Positions 53,248-61,312 of a stretch of 64,000 nucleotides of DNA are shown in pieces (position 1 is the stretch's first letter; each line of letters opens with the position of its first letter). Both the position numbers and the translations under genes were made by a program. Origin of the DNA: Actinomycetota bacterium (lineage in GTDB: Bacteria > Actinomycetota > Actinomycetes > S36-B12 > UBA5976); assembly GCA_026392515.1 (NCBI GenBank), contig JAPLBY010000029.1, forward strand, positions 77,493-141,492, written 5' to 3'. The notes under the pieces are model-generated. The model saw nothing but the letters and a program-made list of their open reading frames with translations, was not told the DNA's origin and searched no databases.

Positions 53248-54084
53248 TTAGCTTGTGGCCAAAAGCACTACAGCCGCACCAGCACCAAACAAGCCGATAA
53301 GTTGATGTCGTTCCATACGTTCGTGCAAAACAACGCGAGCAAGAAGCACGGTAAATGCTGGGTAGAGAGCGGCAACCACGGCCACAAGCACTAAGTCACC
53401 AGCGCGGGTTGCCATCATGAAGGTAGCCCCACCAACAACATCAAGTGCGCCTGAAGAAATTGCGAGCTTGTAATCAATCGCTCCATCGCGAATCGTCTTC
53501 CATTTTGCGATTGCGATAAAAATGAAAATTCCACCCGTGACTAATCGGCCCACGATTACTGGTGCTAACCCACTGTCATCAGGCCCACCACTAATTCCAA
53601 GTAGGTAACCAGCAATACCAAGACCAGCGATGATTGCCACAATTACAGCTTTTGCAGTAACTGGGTGAGTGGCATCAGCAGTTGAGCGACTTACTAAAAC
53701 AATTGAAATGAAGGCTAAGCCGGCACCAATAAATCCGACAGTCGAAAGTGTTTCACCACGCAGAAAACCAACTGCAAAAGGAATGATTGCTCCGATTACT
53801 GCCGAGATTGGGGCGACCACACTCATCGGACCAAGGGCAAGTCCATACATGATGAAGATGTAACCGATAGTTCCAGAAAGACCAGCTGCAACACCAGCGA
53901 CAATGGCGCCTTGACTAAAGGTTGCCCCAAAGAATGGAACTGCAAGGCCAAGCGTCACAATTCCAGTTGCAACGATGATTGGCAGAACTTTCCAAATTGA
54001 ACCTCGACGAGTTGCCAAGCCACCCCAGAAATCAGCAACGCCATAACTTACGGCGCAAATGAGCGCCAATACGATCGCGGTCAT
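53248..54084 (-). CDS. EamA/DMT family transporter (copy 1)
   Basis: A 278-aa twin of the adjacent transporter, with matching YGVADFWGGLATRRG, LVSRSTADATHPVTAK and ERMERHQLIGLFGAG landmarks. The conserved landmarks and identical length show a duplication; many conservative changes show it is not very recent. It starts 3 bp after the FAD oxidase stop, so both are in one transcript. Two copies could form a heterodimer, as some small DMT pairs do, but these are full-length proteins. Confidence 0.82.
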   Translation of the reverse strand: MTAIVLALICAVSYGVADFWGGLATRRGSIWKVLPIIVATGIVTLGLAVPFFGATFSQGAIVAGVAAGLSGTIGYIFIMYGLALGPMSVVAPISAVIGAIIPFAVGFLRGETLSTVGFIGAGLAFISIVLVSRSTADATHPVTAKAVIVAIIAGLGIAGYLLGISGGPDDSGLAPVIVGRLVTGGIFIFIAIAKWKTIRDGAIDYKLAISSGALDVVGGATFMMATRAGDLVLVAVVAALYPAFTVLLARVVLHERMERHQLIGLFGAGAAVVLLATS

Positions 54085-54087
54085 GAA

Positions 54088-55470
54088 TTACTGTCCTAAG
54101 AGTTTGGAAACTACGCCCGCAAGTTTTGAGGGTTTGCCAGTTTTGTCTTCAGCGTGATCTGCTCGAGACATAATCTGCAATCCAGCATTTGCACCAATCC
54201 ACCGAAGCGGCTCAACTTCCCAATTAGGGGACTTGTGATTTACCCAAGGAAGTTTGGTAATTGGAGTTTCTTGGTTCGTGATTAAGTCTGCAAGAGTTCG
54301 GCCAGAAAGGTTTGTGGTGCCGACACCGTCACCTACATAGCCACCAGCCCAAGCAATTCCAGTTTTGCGATCAAGACCAGCTGATGCCATCCAATCGCGA
54401 GCTACACCAAGTGGCCCACCCCAAGTGTGAGTTACTTTGGCGTCAGCTACTACTGGGAACAGCTCAGCTAATACGCCAAGTAGCGCAGGATGAACTTCGC
54501 TGTGCTGGTCGTATTCATCTTTGATTGAGGAGCCGAAGTGATATGGCGCACCGCGGCCGCCAAATGCAAAACGATTGTCTGCAGTGCGTTGACCATAAAT
54601 GATTAGATTTCTAAAGTCACGAAAAGTTTCGCGTTGAGCTAAACCAATCTGATCCCAAACCTGCGCACTTAATGGTTCAGTTGCCATCATCAAGGAATAG
54701 ATCGGAACTATCTTTCGCTTCTGGCCTTCGAGTGACTTTGTGTAACCCTCAGTTGCTCGCACCACGTATCGAGCGCTGATTACGCCACCAGTCGTAAATA
54801 CTTTGCCTGACTCAATCTTGGTTGCTGCAGTATGTTCATAAATTGTGGCGCCGCGCTTTTCAACCAGATTTGCCAGTAAGCGAACTAACTTAGCTGGATT
54901 GAGCGCAGCGACGTGTGGTGTGTAAGTGGCACCGAAGAGATTGGTTGCTTGGGCGCGCTCTTTAGCTTCGCCTGCACTTAACAATGCATAGTGCTCAGCG
55001 CCGTAGCCCCATTCCTCCCAATGGTGAATGTAATCTTGCGCGCGCTGCCACTGCAGCGGAGTGCGAGCAAACGAAATAGTTCCACCGCGCTGCCATTCGC
55101 AGTCGATGCCTTCGGCCTTTACTACATTTTCAACTTCAGTCACAGTGTCATGCATGGCATCTTGCATGGCGCGAGCAGATTCACGGCCATGAATGCGACC
55201 AAGTTTGTCGATCTCGGTAGGGAAGTAAGCCGAACACCAACCACCATTACGGCCAGAAGCACCATAGCCGGCAACTTCAGCATCAATGATTGCAATGTTC
55301 AGATTTGGGTCGCGCTGTTGCAAGTAATAAGCCGTCCAAAGTCCGGTGTAACCAGCGCCAACAATGGCCACGTCAACATCAATGTCTGAGTGCAGCGCGT
55401 AGCGAGAGGAAGTTGCCAACTCTTCGGGCAACGTGTTCCACCATAAGGACTTTGATCGGTAATCAGTCAT
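54088..55470 (-). CDS. FAD-dependent amine oxidase (PuuB-like, DAO family)
   Basis: A 460-aa DAO-family flavoprotein. The Rossmann FAD motif is VAIVGAGYTGLWTAYYL (about residues 34-50), and YGASGRNGGWCSA is the flavin-contact loop found in gamma-glutamylputrescine oxidase PuuB and relatives. The C-terminal FAD motif WAGGYVGDGVGTTNLSG is intact. Expected reaction: oxidative deamination of an amine to an aldehyde plus ammonia and peroxide. No glutamine-synthetase-like PuuA is present, so the free or acetylated diamine rather than gamma-glutamylputrescine may be the substrate. A second related oxidase lies at 59.9 kb. Confidence 0.8.
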   Translation of the reverse strand: MTDYRSKSLWWNTLPEELATSSRYALHSDIDVDVAIVGAGYTGLWTAYYLQQRDPNLNIAIIDAEVAGYGASGRNGGWCSAYFPTEIDKLGRIHGRESARAMQDAMHDTVTEVENVVKAEGIDCEWQRGGTISFARTPLQWQRAQDYIHHWEEWGYGAEHYALLSAGEAKERAQATNLFGATYTPHVAALNPAKLVRLLANLVEKRGATIYEHTAATKIESGKVFTTGGVISARYVVRATEGYTKSLEGQKRKIVPIYSLMMATEPLSAQVWDQIGLAQRETFRDFRNLIIYGQRTADNRFAFGGRGAPYHFGSSIKDEYDQHSEVHPALLGVLAELFPVVADAKVTHTWGGPLGVARDWMASAGLDRKTGIAWAGGYVGDGVGTTNLSGRTLADLITNQETPITKLPWVNHKSPNWEVEPLRWIGANAGLQIMSRADHAEDKTGKPSKLAGVVSKLLGQ

Positions 55471-55482
55471 TTTGCTTCCTTG

Positions 55483-56148
55483 CTAACGCTTCCATTTTTT
55501 GATGTAGTTCGGAGTTGGAATGTTCTTTTCAGTTGTCATTGGATCAGCCACAGGTTCGCCAAAAACTTCCTTCATCGGAACGTAACCTGCCCAAATGTTT
55601 GAGTAAATCGGATCCGTTAAATCACTTGGCACATCATCTGGATCGCCTTCGCTCACCTTGCAGGAAACCTCATCGAGATTCAGTGCGAGCATAAGTGTTG
55701 CCTTGGATTCCTTTGGCGCAGCTTTTCGAGCTTCGTCAGTGCGACCTGGAAGCAAGTGATCCGTGATTCGAATCAGTGCAGCTTCTTTGTCTTCGCCTTC
55801 AAGAACTTCACAAGATCCCAGTGCAATGACGCATCGGTAATGCATGCTGGATTCAAAGGCGCTACGTGCTAACACCATGCCATCGAGCAAAGTGACCGTG
55901 AAGCAGCAAGCTTGACCTGCTGCCAAATTCTTAAAGAGCCTCGATGCGGTTGATCCATGAAATAGCACTCGGTCGCCATCGCGGGCATAGCCAACTGGCA
56001 TTACGAATGGTTGACCATCTACGACGCAAGAAACGTGAGCTACGAGACCCGCATCGAGAATTGCATAAACTTCAGCACGATCTTTAACTGCTTTTTCAGG
56101 AAAGCGACGGACCGAAGTTCGGTCCGTCGCTCCTACTGGATTAGTCAT
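55483..56148 (-). CDS. FMN-binding split-barrel (pyridoxamine oxidase-like) protein
   Basis: A 221-aa protein of the PNPOx-like split barrel. GLVAHVSCVVDGQPFVMPVGYARDGDRVLFHG, the FMN-site ASRLFKNLAAGQACCFTVT and HYRCVIALGSCEVL are typical of the nitroimidazole-resistance/PNPOx-like subgroup. Its ATG shares a base with the aminotransferase stop, so the two are coupled. Role in the pathway unknown; a PLP-salvage or flavin-reductase function for the neighbouring PLP/FAD enzymes is a guess. A 27-bp palindrome lies within its early codons. Confidence 0.78.
   Translation of the reverse strand: MTNPVGATDRTSVRRFPEKAVKDRAEVYAILDAGLVAHVSCVVDGQPFVMPVGYARDGDRVLFHGSTASRLFKNLAAGQACCFTVTLLDGMVLARSAFESSMHYRCVIALGSCEVLEGEDKEAALIRITDHLLPGRTDEARKAAPKESKATLMLALNLDEVSCKVSEGDPDDVPSDLTDPIYSNIWAGYVPMKEVFGEPVADPMTTEKNIPTPNYIKKWKR
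56104..56130. repeat. 27-bp perfect palindrome inside coding sequence
   Basis: GCGACGGACCGAA-G-TTCGGTCCGTCGC, arms of 13 bp with a one-base centre, inside the start of the FMN-binding gene (codons near residues 7-15). Too regular for chance coding, and may be an operator or mRNA hairpin. Confidence 0.6.
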
Positions 56149-57536
56149 TAGAGAATCTTTTGTCCTTCAGTGAGAACGTGACGCAAGATTTGCTCCATCT
56201 CATCGAACTGCTCTTGACCACAAATCAGTGGTGGAGCCAGCTGGATTACCGGGTCGCCACGATCATCAGCGCGGCAATACAGTCCATTTTCGAACAATGC
56301 CTTAGATAGGTAGCCGCGAAGCAAACGCTCGCACTCATCATCATTGAAGGATTCCTTAGTGGCCTTGTCCTTAACAAGTTCAATGCCATAGAAGAAGCCT
56401 TCGCCACGAACGTCACCAACAATGTCAAGGTCCTTAAGTTTTTCAAGAGTCTGACGGAATTGGTTTTCGTTGTCGCGAACATGTTGATTGATGCCTTCTT
56501 TGTCGAAGATATCAAGGTTTGCCAAAGCAACAGCTGCGGAAACTGGGTGACCACCAAAGGTGTAACCATGTGCGAAGTAAGTGTTGCCCTTCTTGAATGG
56601 TTCGAATACTTTGTCGCCAACTAGCATTGCGCCGATTGGGGAGTATCCCGATGTCATACCCTTTGCAGTTGTGATGATGTCAGGATCAACACCGAAACGC
56701 TTCATTGCAAACATGTCGCCAATACGACCGAATGCACAGATCGTTTCATCTGCAACCATCAATACGTCGTACTGATCGCAGATTTCGCGCACGCGCTCTA
56801 GGTATCCCGGTGGTGGTGGGAAACATCCGCCTGAGTTTTGAACTGGCTCAAGGAATACCGCAGCTACTGTGTCAGCGCCTTCGAAAAGAATTGCTTCTTC
56901 GATGCGATCTGCAGCCCAACGACCGAATGCTTTGATGTCATCGGCGTGATACTCAGCGCGGTAGAAGTTCGTGTTCGGTACGCGGAAACCACCTGGGGTT
57001 AACGGTTCGAAATACTTCTTGGCATCTGGAATACCAGTGATTGCCAAAGCACCCTGTGGTGTGCCGTGATATGCAACTGCGCGACTGATGACTTTATGCT
57101 TCATTGGCTTGCCAGTTAGCTTGTAGTACATCTTTGCTGCTTTCCAAGCTGACTCAACGGCTTCGCCACCACCAGTAGTGAAGAAGACGCGGTTCAACGA
57201 AGATGGCGCGTAACTGATTAGGCGCTCAGCAAGTTCAACTGCCTTTGGATGGGCATAGGACCAAAGTGGGAAGAAGGAAAGTTCCTGCATCTGCTTGGCT
57301 GCAGCTTCAGCAAGTTCGCGACGGCCATGGCCAATCTGAACTGTGAACAAACCAGCTAGACCATCAAGGTACTTACGGCCTTGTTCGTCATAGATGTATG
57401 CACCTTCACCACGAGTGATGATTGGAACTTCGCCACCATTTTCATATGTGGAGTGACGAGTGAAGTGCATCCATAGCCGATCGCGCGCCATGTCTGATAA
57501 TGCGGAGTTAGTTGTTCTATCTTCTAGTGCTGTCAT
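56148..57536 (-). CDS. Class III aminotransferase, putrescine/omega-amino acid:pyruvate type
   Basis: PLP enzyme of 462 aa. Motifs: FFTTGGGEAVESAWKAAKMYY, EPVQNSGGCFPPPPGYLERVREICD, DETICAFGRIGDMFA and the PLP lysine in ITTAKGMTSGYSPIGAM (about residue 290). The FTTGGGEAVE and QNSGG forms are those of SpuC/beta-alanine:pyruvate-type aminotransferases acting on diamines or omega-amino acids. It would turn putrescine, cadaverine or a C4-C5 omega-amino acid into its semialdehyde. It is second in the operon, 19 bp after the Lrp gene. Confidence 0.85.
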   Translation of the reverse strand: MTALEDRTTNSALSDMARDRLWMHFTRHSTYENGGEVPIITRGEGAYIYDEQGRKYLDGLAGLFTVQIGHGRRELAEAAAKQMQELSFFPLWSYAHPKAVELAERLISYAPSSLNRVFFTTGGGEAVESAWKAAKMYYKLTGKPMKHKVISRAVAYHGTPQGALAITGIPDAKKYFEPLTPGGFRVPNTNFYRAEYHADDIKAFGRWAADRIEEAILFEGADTVAAVFLEPVQNSGGCFPPPPGYLERVREICDQYDVLMVADETICAFGRIGDMFAMKRFGVDPDIITTAKGMTSGYSPIGAMLVGDKVFEPFKKGNTYFAHGYTFGGHPVSAAVALANLDIFDKEGINQHVRDNENQFRQTLEKLKDLDIVGDVRGEGFFYGIELVKDKATKESFNDDECERLLRGYLSKALFENGLYCRADDRGDPVIQLAPPLICGQEQFDEMEQILRHVLTEGQKIL

Positions 57537-57555
57537 TACGTATCCAATGTTTTAG

Positions 57556-58014
57556 TTAGCGGGTTCCCCATGTATAGCTCTGCTTGCGCAGTTTCAAATA
57601 CATGAATGTTTCCGTGCGGCGGACCCCAGGAATCGCACGAATTTTACGATTGATCACTTCAAGAAGTGCCTCGTCGTCTTCACAAACAACTTCGAGGATT
57701 ATGTCGAAACTGCCTGCTGTCAGGATGATGTAGCTGATCTCATCCATAAGTGAAAGCACATCTGCGACGGCTTCCATGTCTCCATCAACTTCTATGCCGA
57801 TCATCGCTTCGCGATTAAAACCAACTTGAAGTGGATCCGTAACGGCAACGATTTGCATAACTCCGGTTTCCAGGAGTTTGCTCACCCGTTGGCGAACTGC
57901 AGCTTCCGACAATCCAACGGCCTTACCGATAGTTGCGTAAGGGCGTCGACCGTCTTGCTGAAGTTGCTCAATGATGGCTTTGGAGACATCGTCGAGCACA
58001 GCAACTTTAGACAT
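57556..58014 (-). CDS. Lrp/AsnC family transcriptional regulator
   Basis: A 152-aa regulator: N-terminal winged helix (DDVSKAIIEQLQQDGRRPYATIGKAVGLSEAAVRQRVSKLLE) and C-terminal RAM effector domain (AMIGIEVDGDM...ISYIILTAGSFDIILEVV). GTG 58038 is an alternative start. First gene of the operon and divergent from aldH, so it most likely binds the 208-bp gap between them and responds to a pathway amine or amino acid. Local regulator of the module is inference. Confidence 0.9.
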   Translation of the reverse strand: MSKVAVLDDVSKAIIEQLQQDGRRPYATIGKAVGLSEAAVRQRVSKLLETGVMQIVAVTDPLQVGFNREAMIGIEVDGDMEAVADVLSLMDEISYIILTAGSFDIILEVVCEDDEALLEVINRKIRAIPGVRRTETFMYLKLRKQSYTWGTR

Positions 58015-58052
58015 GTGTCTAGTTTCAAGGGTTTTCACAGAAAAAACAAGTG

Positions 58053-58092
58053 ATTTCGTAGTATTTTTTCAAAATTGATACGAATTTCGTAG
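58053..58092. promoter_or_regulatory. Repeated ATTTCGTAG sites in lrp/aldH gap
   Basis: ATTTCGTAG occurs at 58053-58061 and 58084-58092, 31 bp apart, three helical turns. The second belongs to a near-palindrome TACGA-ATT-TCGTA (58079-58091). Flanks are A/T-rich, as Lrp-family sites often are. Confidence 0.5.
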
Positions 58093-58131
58093 ATTTTTAC
58101 AGATTTTGGTCAAGATATCGCAAAAAAGCCC

Positions 58132-58161
58132 CTGACAACAGGGTCATTCCTTGGGTATTGT
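58132..58161 (+). promoter_or_regulatory. Putative aldH promoter
   Basis: CTGACA (58132-58137) and TATTGT (58156-58161) with an 18-bp spacer, giving a leader of about 55 nt to ATG 58223. Confidence 0.4.
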
Positions 58162-58222
58162 TTAATGAATTATCCAGGCCCAACGGTCCTTAAAACCGAC
58201 TGTCTTTTAAAAGGAAGATCCC

Positions 58223-59563
58223 ATGAGTCACTATCAAGTTCTTAACCCAGCAACCGGTGTAGTTGAACAAGAATTCGCCACCGCCACAGATGCCCAGTGC
58301 AACGAAGCAATTGCTGCTGCAGACAACGCGCACAAGGCTTGGAGCAAAGTTTCAATCGCGGACCGCGCCGCAATTGTGCATCGCATTGGACAGCTACACA
58401 TTGATCGTCAAGATGAACTTGCTGCGATTATCAATCGCGAAATGGGTAAGCCATTGGCCGATGCTGCTGGCGAAGTTGAATTCTCTGGTTTCATTTATCA
58501 GTACTACGCAGACAACGCAGCAACTTTGCTTGCGGATACTCCGATCGAACTTTCCGGTGGTGAAGGAACCGCAGTAATGCGCAAGTCTTCAGTTGGTGCG
58601 CTGCTTGGAATCATGCCGTGGAACTTCCCGGCTTACCAGGTTGCTCGATTTGCTGGACCAAACCTTGTGGCAGGCAACACCGTTATTTTGAAGCATGCTC
58701 CACAATGTCCGGAATCAGCATTAGCAATTGTGAAGATTTTTGCAGATGCAGGTGTTCCTGAAGGTGTTTATGTAAACCTGTTTGCATCCAATGAACAAAT
58801 TGCAGACATGATTCCTCACCCAGCAATTCGTGGTGTATCGCTAACTGGTTCAGAACGTGCAGGCGCAGCAGTTGCTGAAATCGCAGGCCGTCACCTAAAG
58901 AAGTGCGTACTTGAACTTGGTGGCTCGGATGCATTCATCCTGCTTAGCACCAAGGACATGGACGCAGTTATCGAATCTGCAGTTATGGCTCGTATCGATA
59001 ACACTGGCCAGGCATGTAACGCTGCAAAGCGCATGGTTGTCGTTGATGGGCTTTATGACGAATTCGTTGACAAGTTCACTTCAGCGATGATGGCTGCTGA
59101 AATTTCTAGCCCACTTAGCTCAGTACGAGCTGCCGAAATCCTTGAAGAGCAAGTTAACCGCGCAGTGAAGCAGGGCGCAAAGCTGGCAAGCGCAGGCCCA
59201 CGTAACGGTGCATTCTTCCCAGCAGGCGTACTAACTGAAGTTTCTACGGATAACGAAATTTTCCGGGAAGAACTATTTGGTCCAGTTGCCCAGATTCACC
59301 GTGCAAAGGATGAAGCTGATGCAATTCGCATTGCTAACGATTCTCAATTCGGATTGGGTTCATACCTATTCACAACAGATGACAAGCAAGCCCTTCGAGT
59401 TGCAGATGCACTTGATACCGGAATGGTTTACGTCAATGGTGTGGGTATGGATGCGCCAGAACTTCCATTTGGTGGAACTAAGCGATCTGGCTTTGGCCGC
59501 GAACTTGGTCCTTTAGGTATTGAAGAATTCCTAAACAAGAAGCTCATCCGCATCAACGGCTAA
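58223..59563 (+). CDS. Aldehyde dehydrogenase (succinate/aminobutyraldehyde semialdehyde type)
   Basis: NAD(P)-dependent dehydrogenase, 446 aa. The catalytic Cys is in NTGQACNAAKRM and the activating Glu in VLELGGSDAFIL; the PWNFPAYQVARFAGPNL loop is typical. This subfamily oxidises succinate semialdehyde, 4-aminobutyraldehyde or 5-carbon homologues. Placed opposite the aminotransferase/oxidase operon, it would finish the conversion of the semialdehyde to an acid. AAGGAAG precedes the ATG. A terminator follows. Confidence 0.9.
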   Translation: MSHYQVLNPATGVVEQEFATATDAQCNEAIAAADNAHKAWSKVSIADRAAIVHRIGQLHIDRQDELAAIINREMGKPLADAAGEVEFSGFIYQYYADNAATLLADTPIELSGGEGTAVMRKSSVGALLGIMPWNFPAYQVARFAGPNLVAGNTVILKHAPQCPESALAIVKIFADAGVPEGVYVNLFASNEQIADMIPHPAIRGVSLTGSERAGAAVAEIAGRHLKKCVLELGGSDAFILLSTKDMDAVIESAVMARIDNTGQACNAAKRMVVVDGLYDEFVDKFTSAMMAAEISSPLSSVRAAEILEEQVNRAVKQGAKLASAGPRNGAFFPAGVLTEVSTDNEIFREELFGPVAQIHRAKDEADAIRIANDSQFGLGSYLFTTDDKQALRVADALDTGMVYVNGVGMDAPELPFGGTKRSGFGRELGPLGIEEFLNKKLIRING

Positions 59564-59572
59564 TCAATTACC

Positions 59573-59610
59573 TAAAAATAGGCATCTCTTAATTGAGGTG
59601 CCTATTTTTA
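59573..59610 (+). terminator. Terminator after aldehyde dehydrogenase
   Basis: TAAAAATAGGCATCTC / GAGGTGCCTATTTTTA, a 16-bp stem with one G-U wobble and a U-rich right arm. Confidence 0.9.
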
Positions 59611-59658
59611 TGCCCAAAATTTATTACCTTGATGCCTGCATCTATTCAATTCTCTGCT

Positions 59659-59861
59659 TACAATGAAAGAGCAAGGGGATCACCTGTAGAGGTGGCCGAT
59701 TGGCACTAGGAACATAAGGCCTAGAGCGCATATAGAAGGGGACTGGTGGGATCCGGATTCGCAAAAATGCGAATACCGACAGAAAACAATGCTGGCGATT
59801 TTTGCCAGACACATCTGATCACCAGTGAGCCCCCTCTCACCCAATCGTTTGGACTTTTGCA
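59659..59861 (+). promoter_or_regulatory. -10 box and structured leader of the second FAD oxidase
   Basis: TACAAT (59659-59664) is a likely -10, giving a ~190-nt leader. It contains CGG-ATTCGCA-AAAA-TGCGAAT-A-CCG, a 10-bp stem with one bulge around 59754-59778, CTGGC-GATTTTT-GCCAG near 59793-59808, and CTAGG...CCTAG near 59706-59724. I cannot match it to a known riboswitch class. Confidence 0.45.
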
Positions 59862-61283
59862 ATGGTTTTTTCACACACACCTTCACCACATGTTTTGCCA
59901 TCCCTGGCTGATGTCTGGGAAGGCTCTTATTGGCTCGATGATGAAGTTGAGCCAGAACATGATTCATCTCGAGTCGTTGGCAATTTAACTGCTGACCTAT
60001 TAATTGTTGGCGGCGGATTCACAGGACTGTGGGCTGCGATCGAAGCCAAAGAACACAATCCAAACTTGGATGTGGTTTTAGTTGAAGGTAACGCAGTAGC
60101 ACGTGGAGCATCTGGCCAAAACGGTGGCTTCGTTGCCGCGTCCCTGACACACGGTTTTTCCAATGGGCTAGATCGTTGGCCAGATGACATTGCCAAGCTG
60201 ACAAAACTTGGCCAACAAAACTTAAATGAAATGGAACAGTTTGTAATCGATCGCAAAATCGATTGTGACTGGATGCGCGTTGGCGAAATGGATGTTGCCA
60301 CCGAGGAATACCAAGTGACTGAACTTCAAGAGTTTGTTGAAGTAGCAAAACCTTATGGCGAGGAATTGGTTTGGTTAGATCAAGCCGAAACTCGACGTCG
60401 TCTAAATTCACCTACCTACCTTGGCGCATTGTTTGATCCAGATAGTGTCGCAATTTGTGACCCAGCTCGCTTGGCTTGGGGACTTCGCGATGTGGCACTT
60501 TCACTCGGAGTTCGAATCTATGAACACAGCAAAGTAGTTGACTTAGATGAGCGCGGCGATCGGGTTACTGCAAAAACTGAATTCGGTAGCGTTACGGCTC
60601 CAAAGGTTTTGCTTGCAACTAATGCCTTCCCGCCGCTACTTCGTCGCCTTAAGTATTTGATCGTTCCGGTTTATGACTCAGTTCTAGTTACCGAACCATT
60701 AAGCGAGCAACAACGTCGCGACATAGGTTGGGCAGGCAATGAAGGCGTCAGCGATACCGGCAATCAGTTCCATTACTACCGCCCAACTGCAGATGGTCGA
60801 ATTCTTTGGGGTGGATACGACGCGACCTATCATTTCCGCAGTGGCTTTGGGGTTCAGCATGAGCACTCAACTAAGTCTTGGCCAAAATTAGCCGATCACT
60901 TCTTCTCAACGTTCCCGCAGCTTGAAGGTTTGCGTTTTGAGTATGCCTGGAGCGGAGCAATCGACACTTGCACCCGCTTTAGTGCGTTCTGGGGAACTGC
61001 AATGGATGACAAAGTTGTTTATGTCGCTGGCTACACCGGACTTGGTGTTGGAGCCTCACGGTTCGGCGCCCAAGTATCAATCGACAAGTTGCTAGATCGC
61101 GATACAGATCGCCGCAATCTTGAAATGGTTAACACTTTGCCAATTCCATTCCCACCTGAACCATTTAAGTCAGCTGGAATTAACTTCACCCGCTGGTCAC
61201 TTGATAAAGCAGATCGCAATCAAGGTAAACGAAACATTTGGTTACGCACGCTCGATCGATTTGGTATGGGATTCGACAGTTAA
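59862..61283 (+). CDS. FAD-dependent oxidase, second DAO-family member
   Basis: A 473-aa DAO-family flavoprotein: ADLLIVGGGFTGLWAAIEAK (FAD Rossmann, about 44-63), RGASGQNGGFVAASL, and the C-terminal YVAGYTGLGVGASRFGAQ. It is clearly related to the 54-kb oxidase in architecture but not a recent duplicate. Expected to oxidise an amine or N-methyl amino acid. It starts at ATG 59862 after the structured leader, with only a weak ribosome-binding site, and is followed 29 bp on by the deacetylase gene. Confidence 0.85.
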   Translation: MVFSHTPSPHVLPSLADVWEGSYWLDDEVEPEHDSSRVVGNLTADLLIVGGGFTGLWAAIEAKEHNPNLDVVLVEGNAVARGASGQNGGFVAASLTHGFSNGLDRWPDDIAKLTKLGQQNLNEMEQFVIDRKIDCDWMRVGEMDVATEEYQVTELQEFVEVAKPYGEELVWLDQAETRRRLNSPTYLGALFDPDSVAICDPARLAWGLRDVALSLGVRIYEHSKVVDLDERGDRVTAKTEFGSVTAPKVLLATNAFPPLLRRLKYLIVPVYDSVLVTEPLSEQQRRDIGWAGNEGVSDTGNQFHYYRPTADGRILWGGYDATYHFRSGFGVQHEHSTKSWPKLADHFFSTFPQLEGLRFEYAWSGAIDTCTRFSAFWGTAMDDKVVYVAGYTGLGVGASRFGAQVSIDKLLDRDTDRRNLEMVNTLPIPFPPEPFKSAGINFTRWSLDKADRNQGKRNIWLRTLDRFGMGFDS

Positions 61284-61299
61284 TCTCTGGCTCAAGTTG

Positions 61300-61305
61300 T
61301 AAAGT
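61300..61305 (+). promoter_or_regulatory. -10 box for leaderless deacetylase gene
   Basis: TAAAGT, 7 nt before ATG 61313. It overrides the track start at 61238, which overlaps the FAD oxidase. Confidence 0.55.
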
Positions 61306-61312
61306 CAAAGAC

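Noticed and set aside
59671-59861. Known riboswitch (guanidine, glycine, TPP, cobalamin or FMN) in the oxidase leader
   Set aside because: None of the conserved core sequences I know is present; kept only as an unclassified structured leader.
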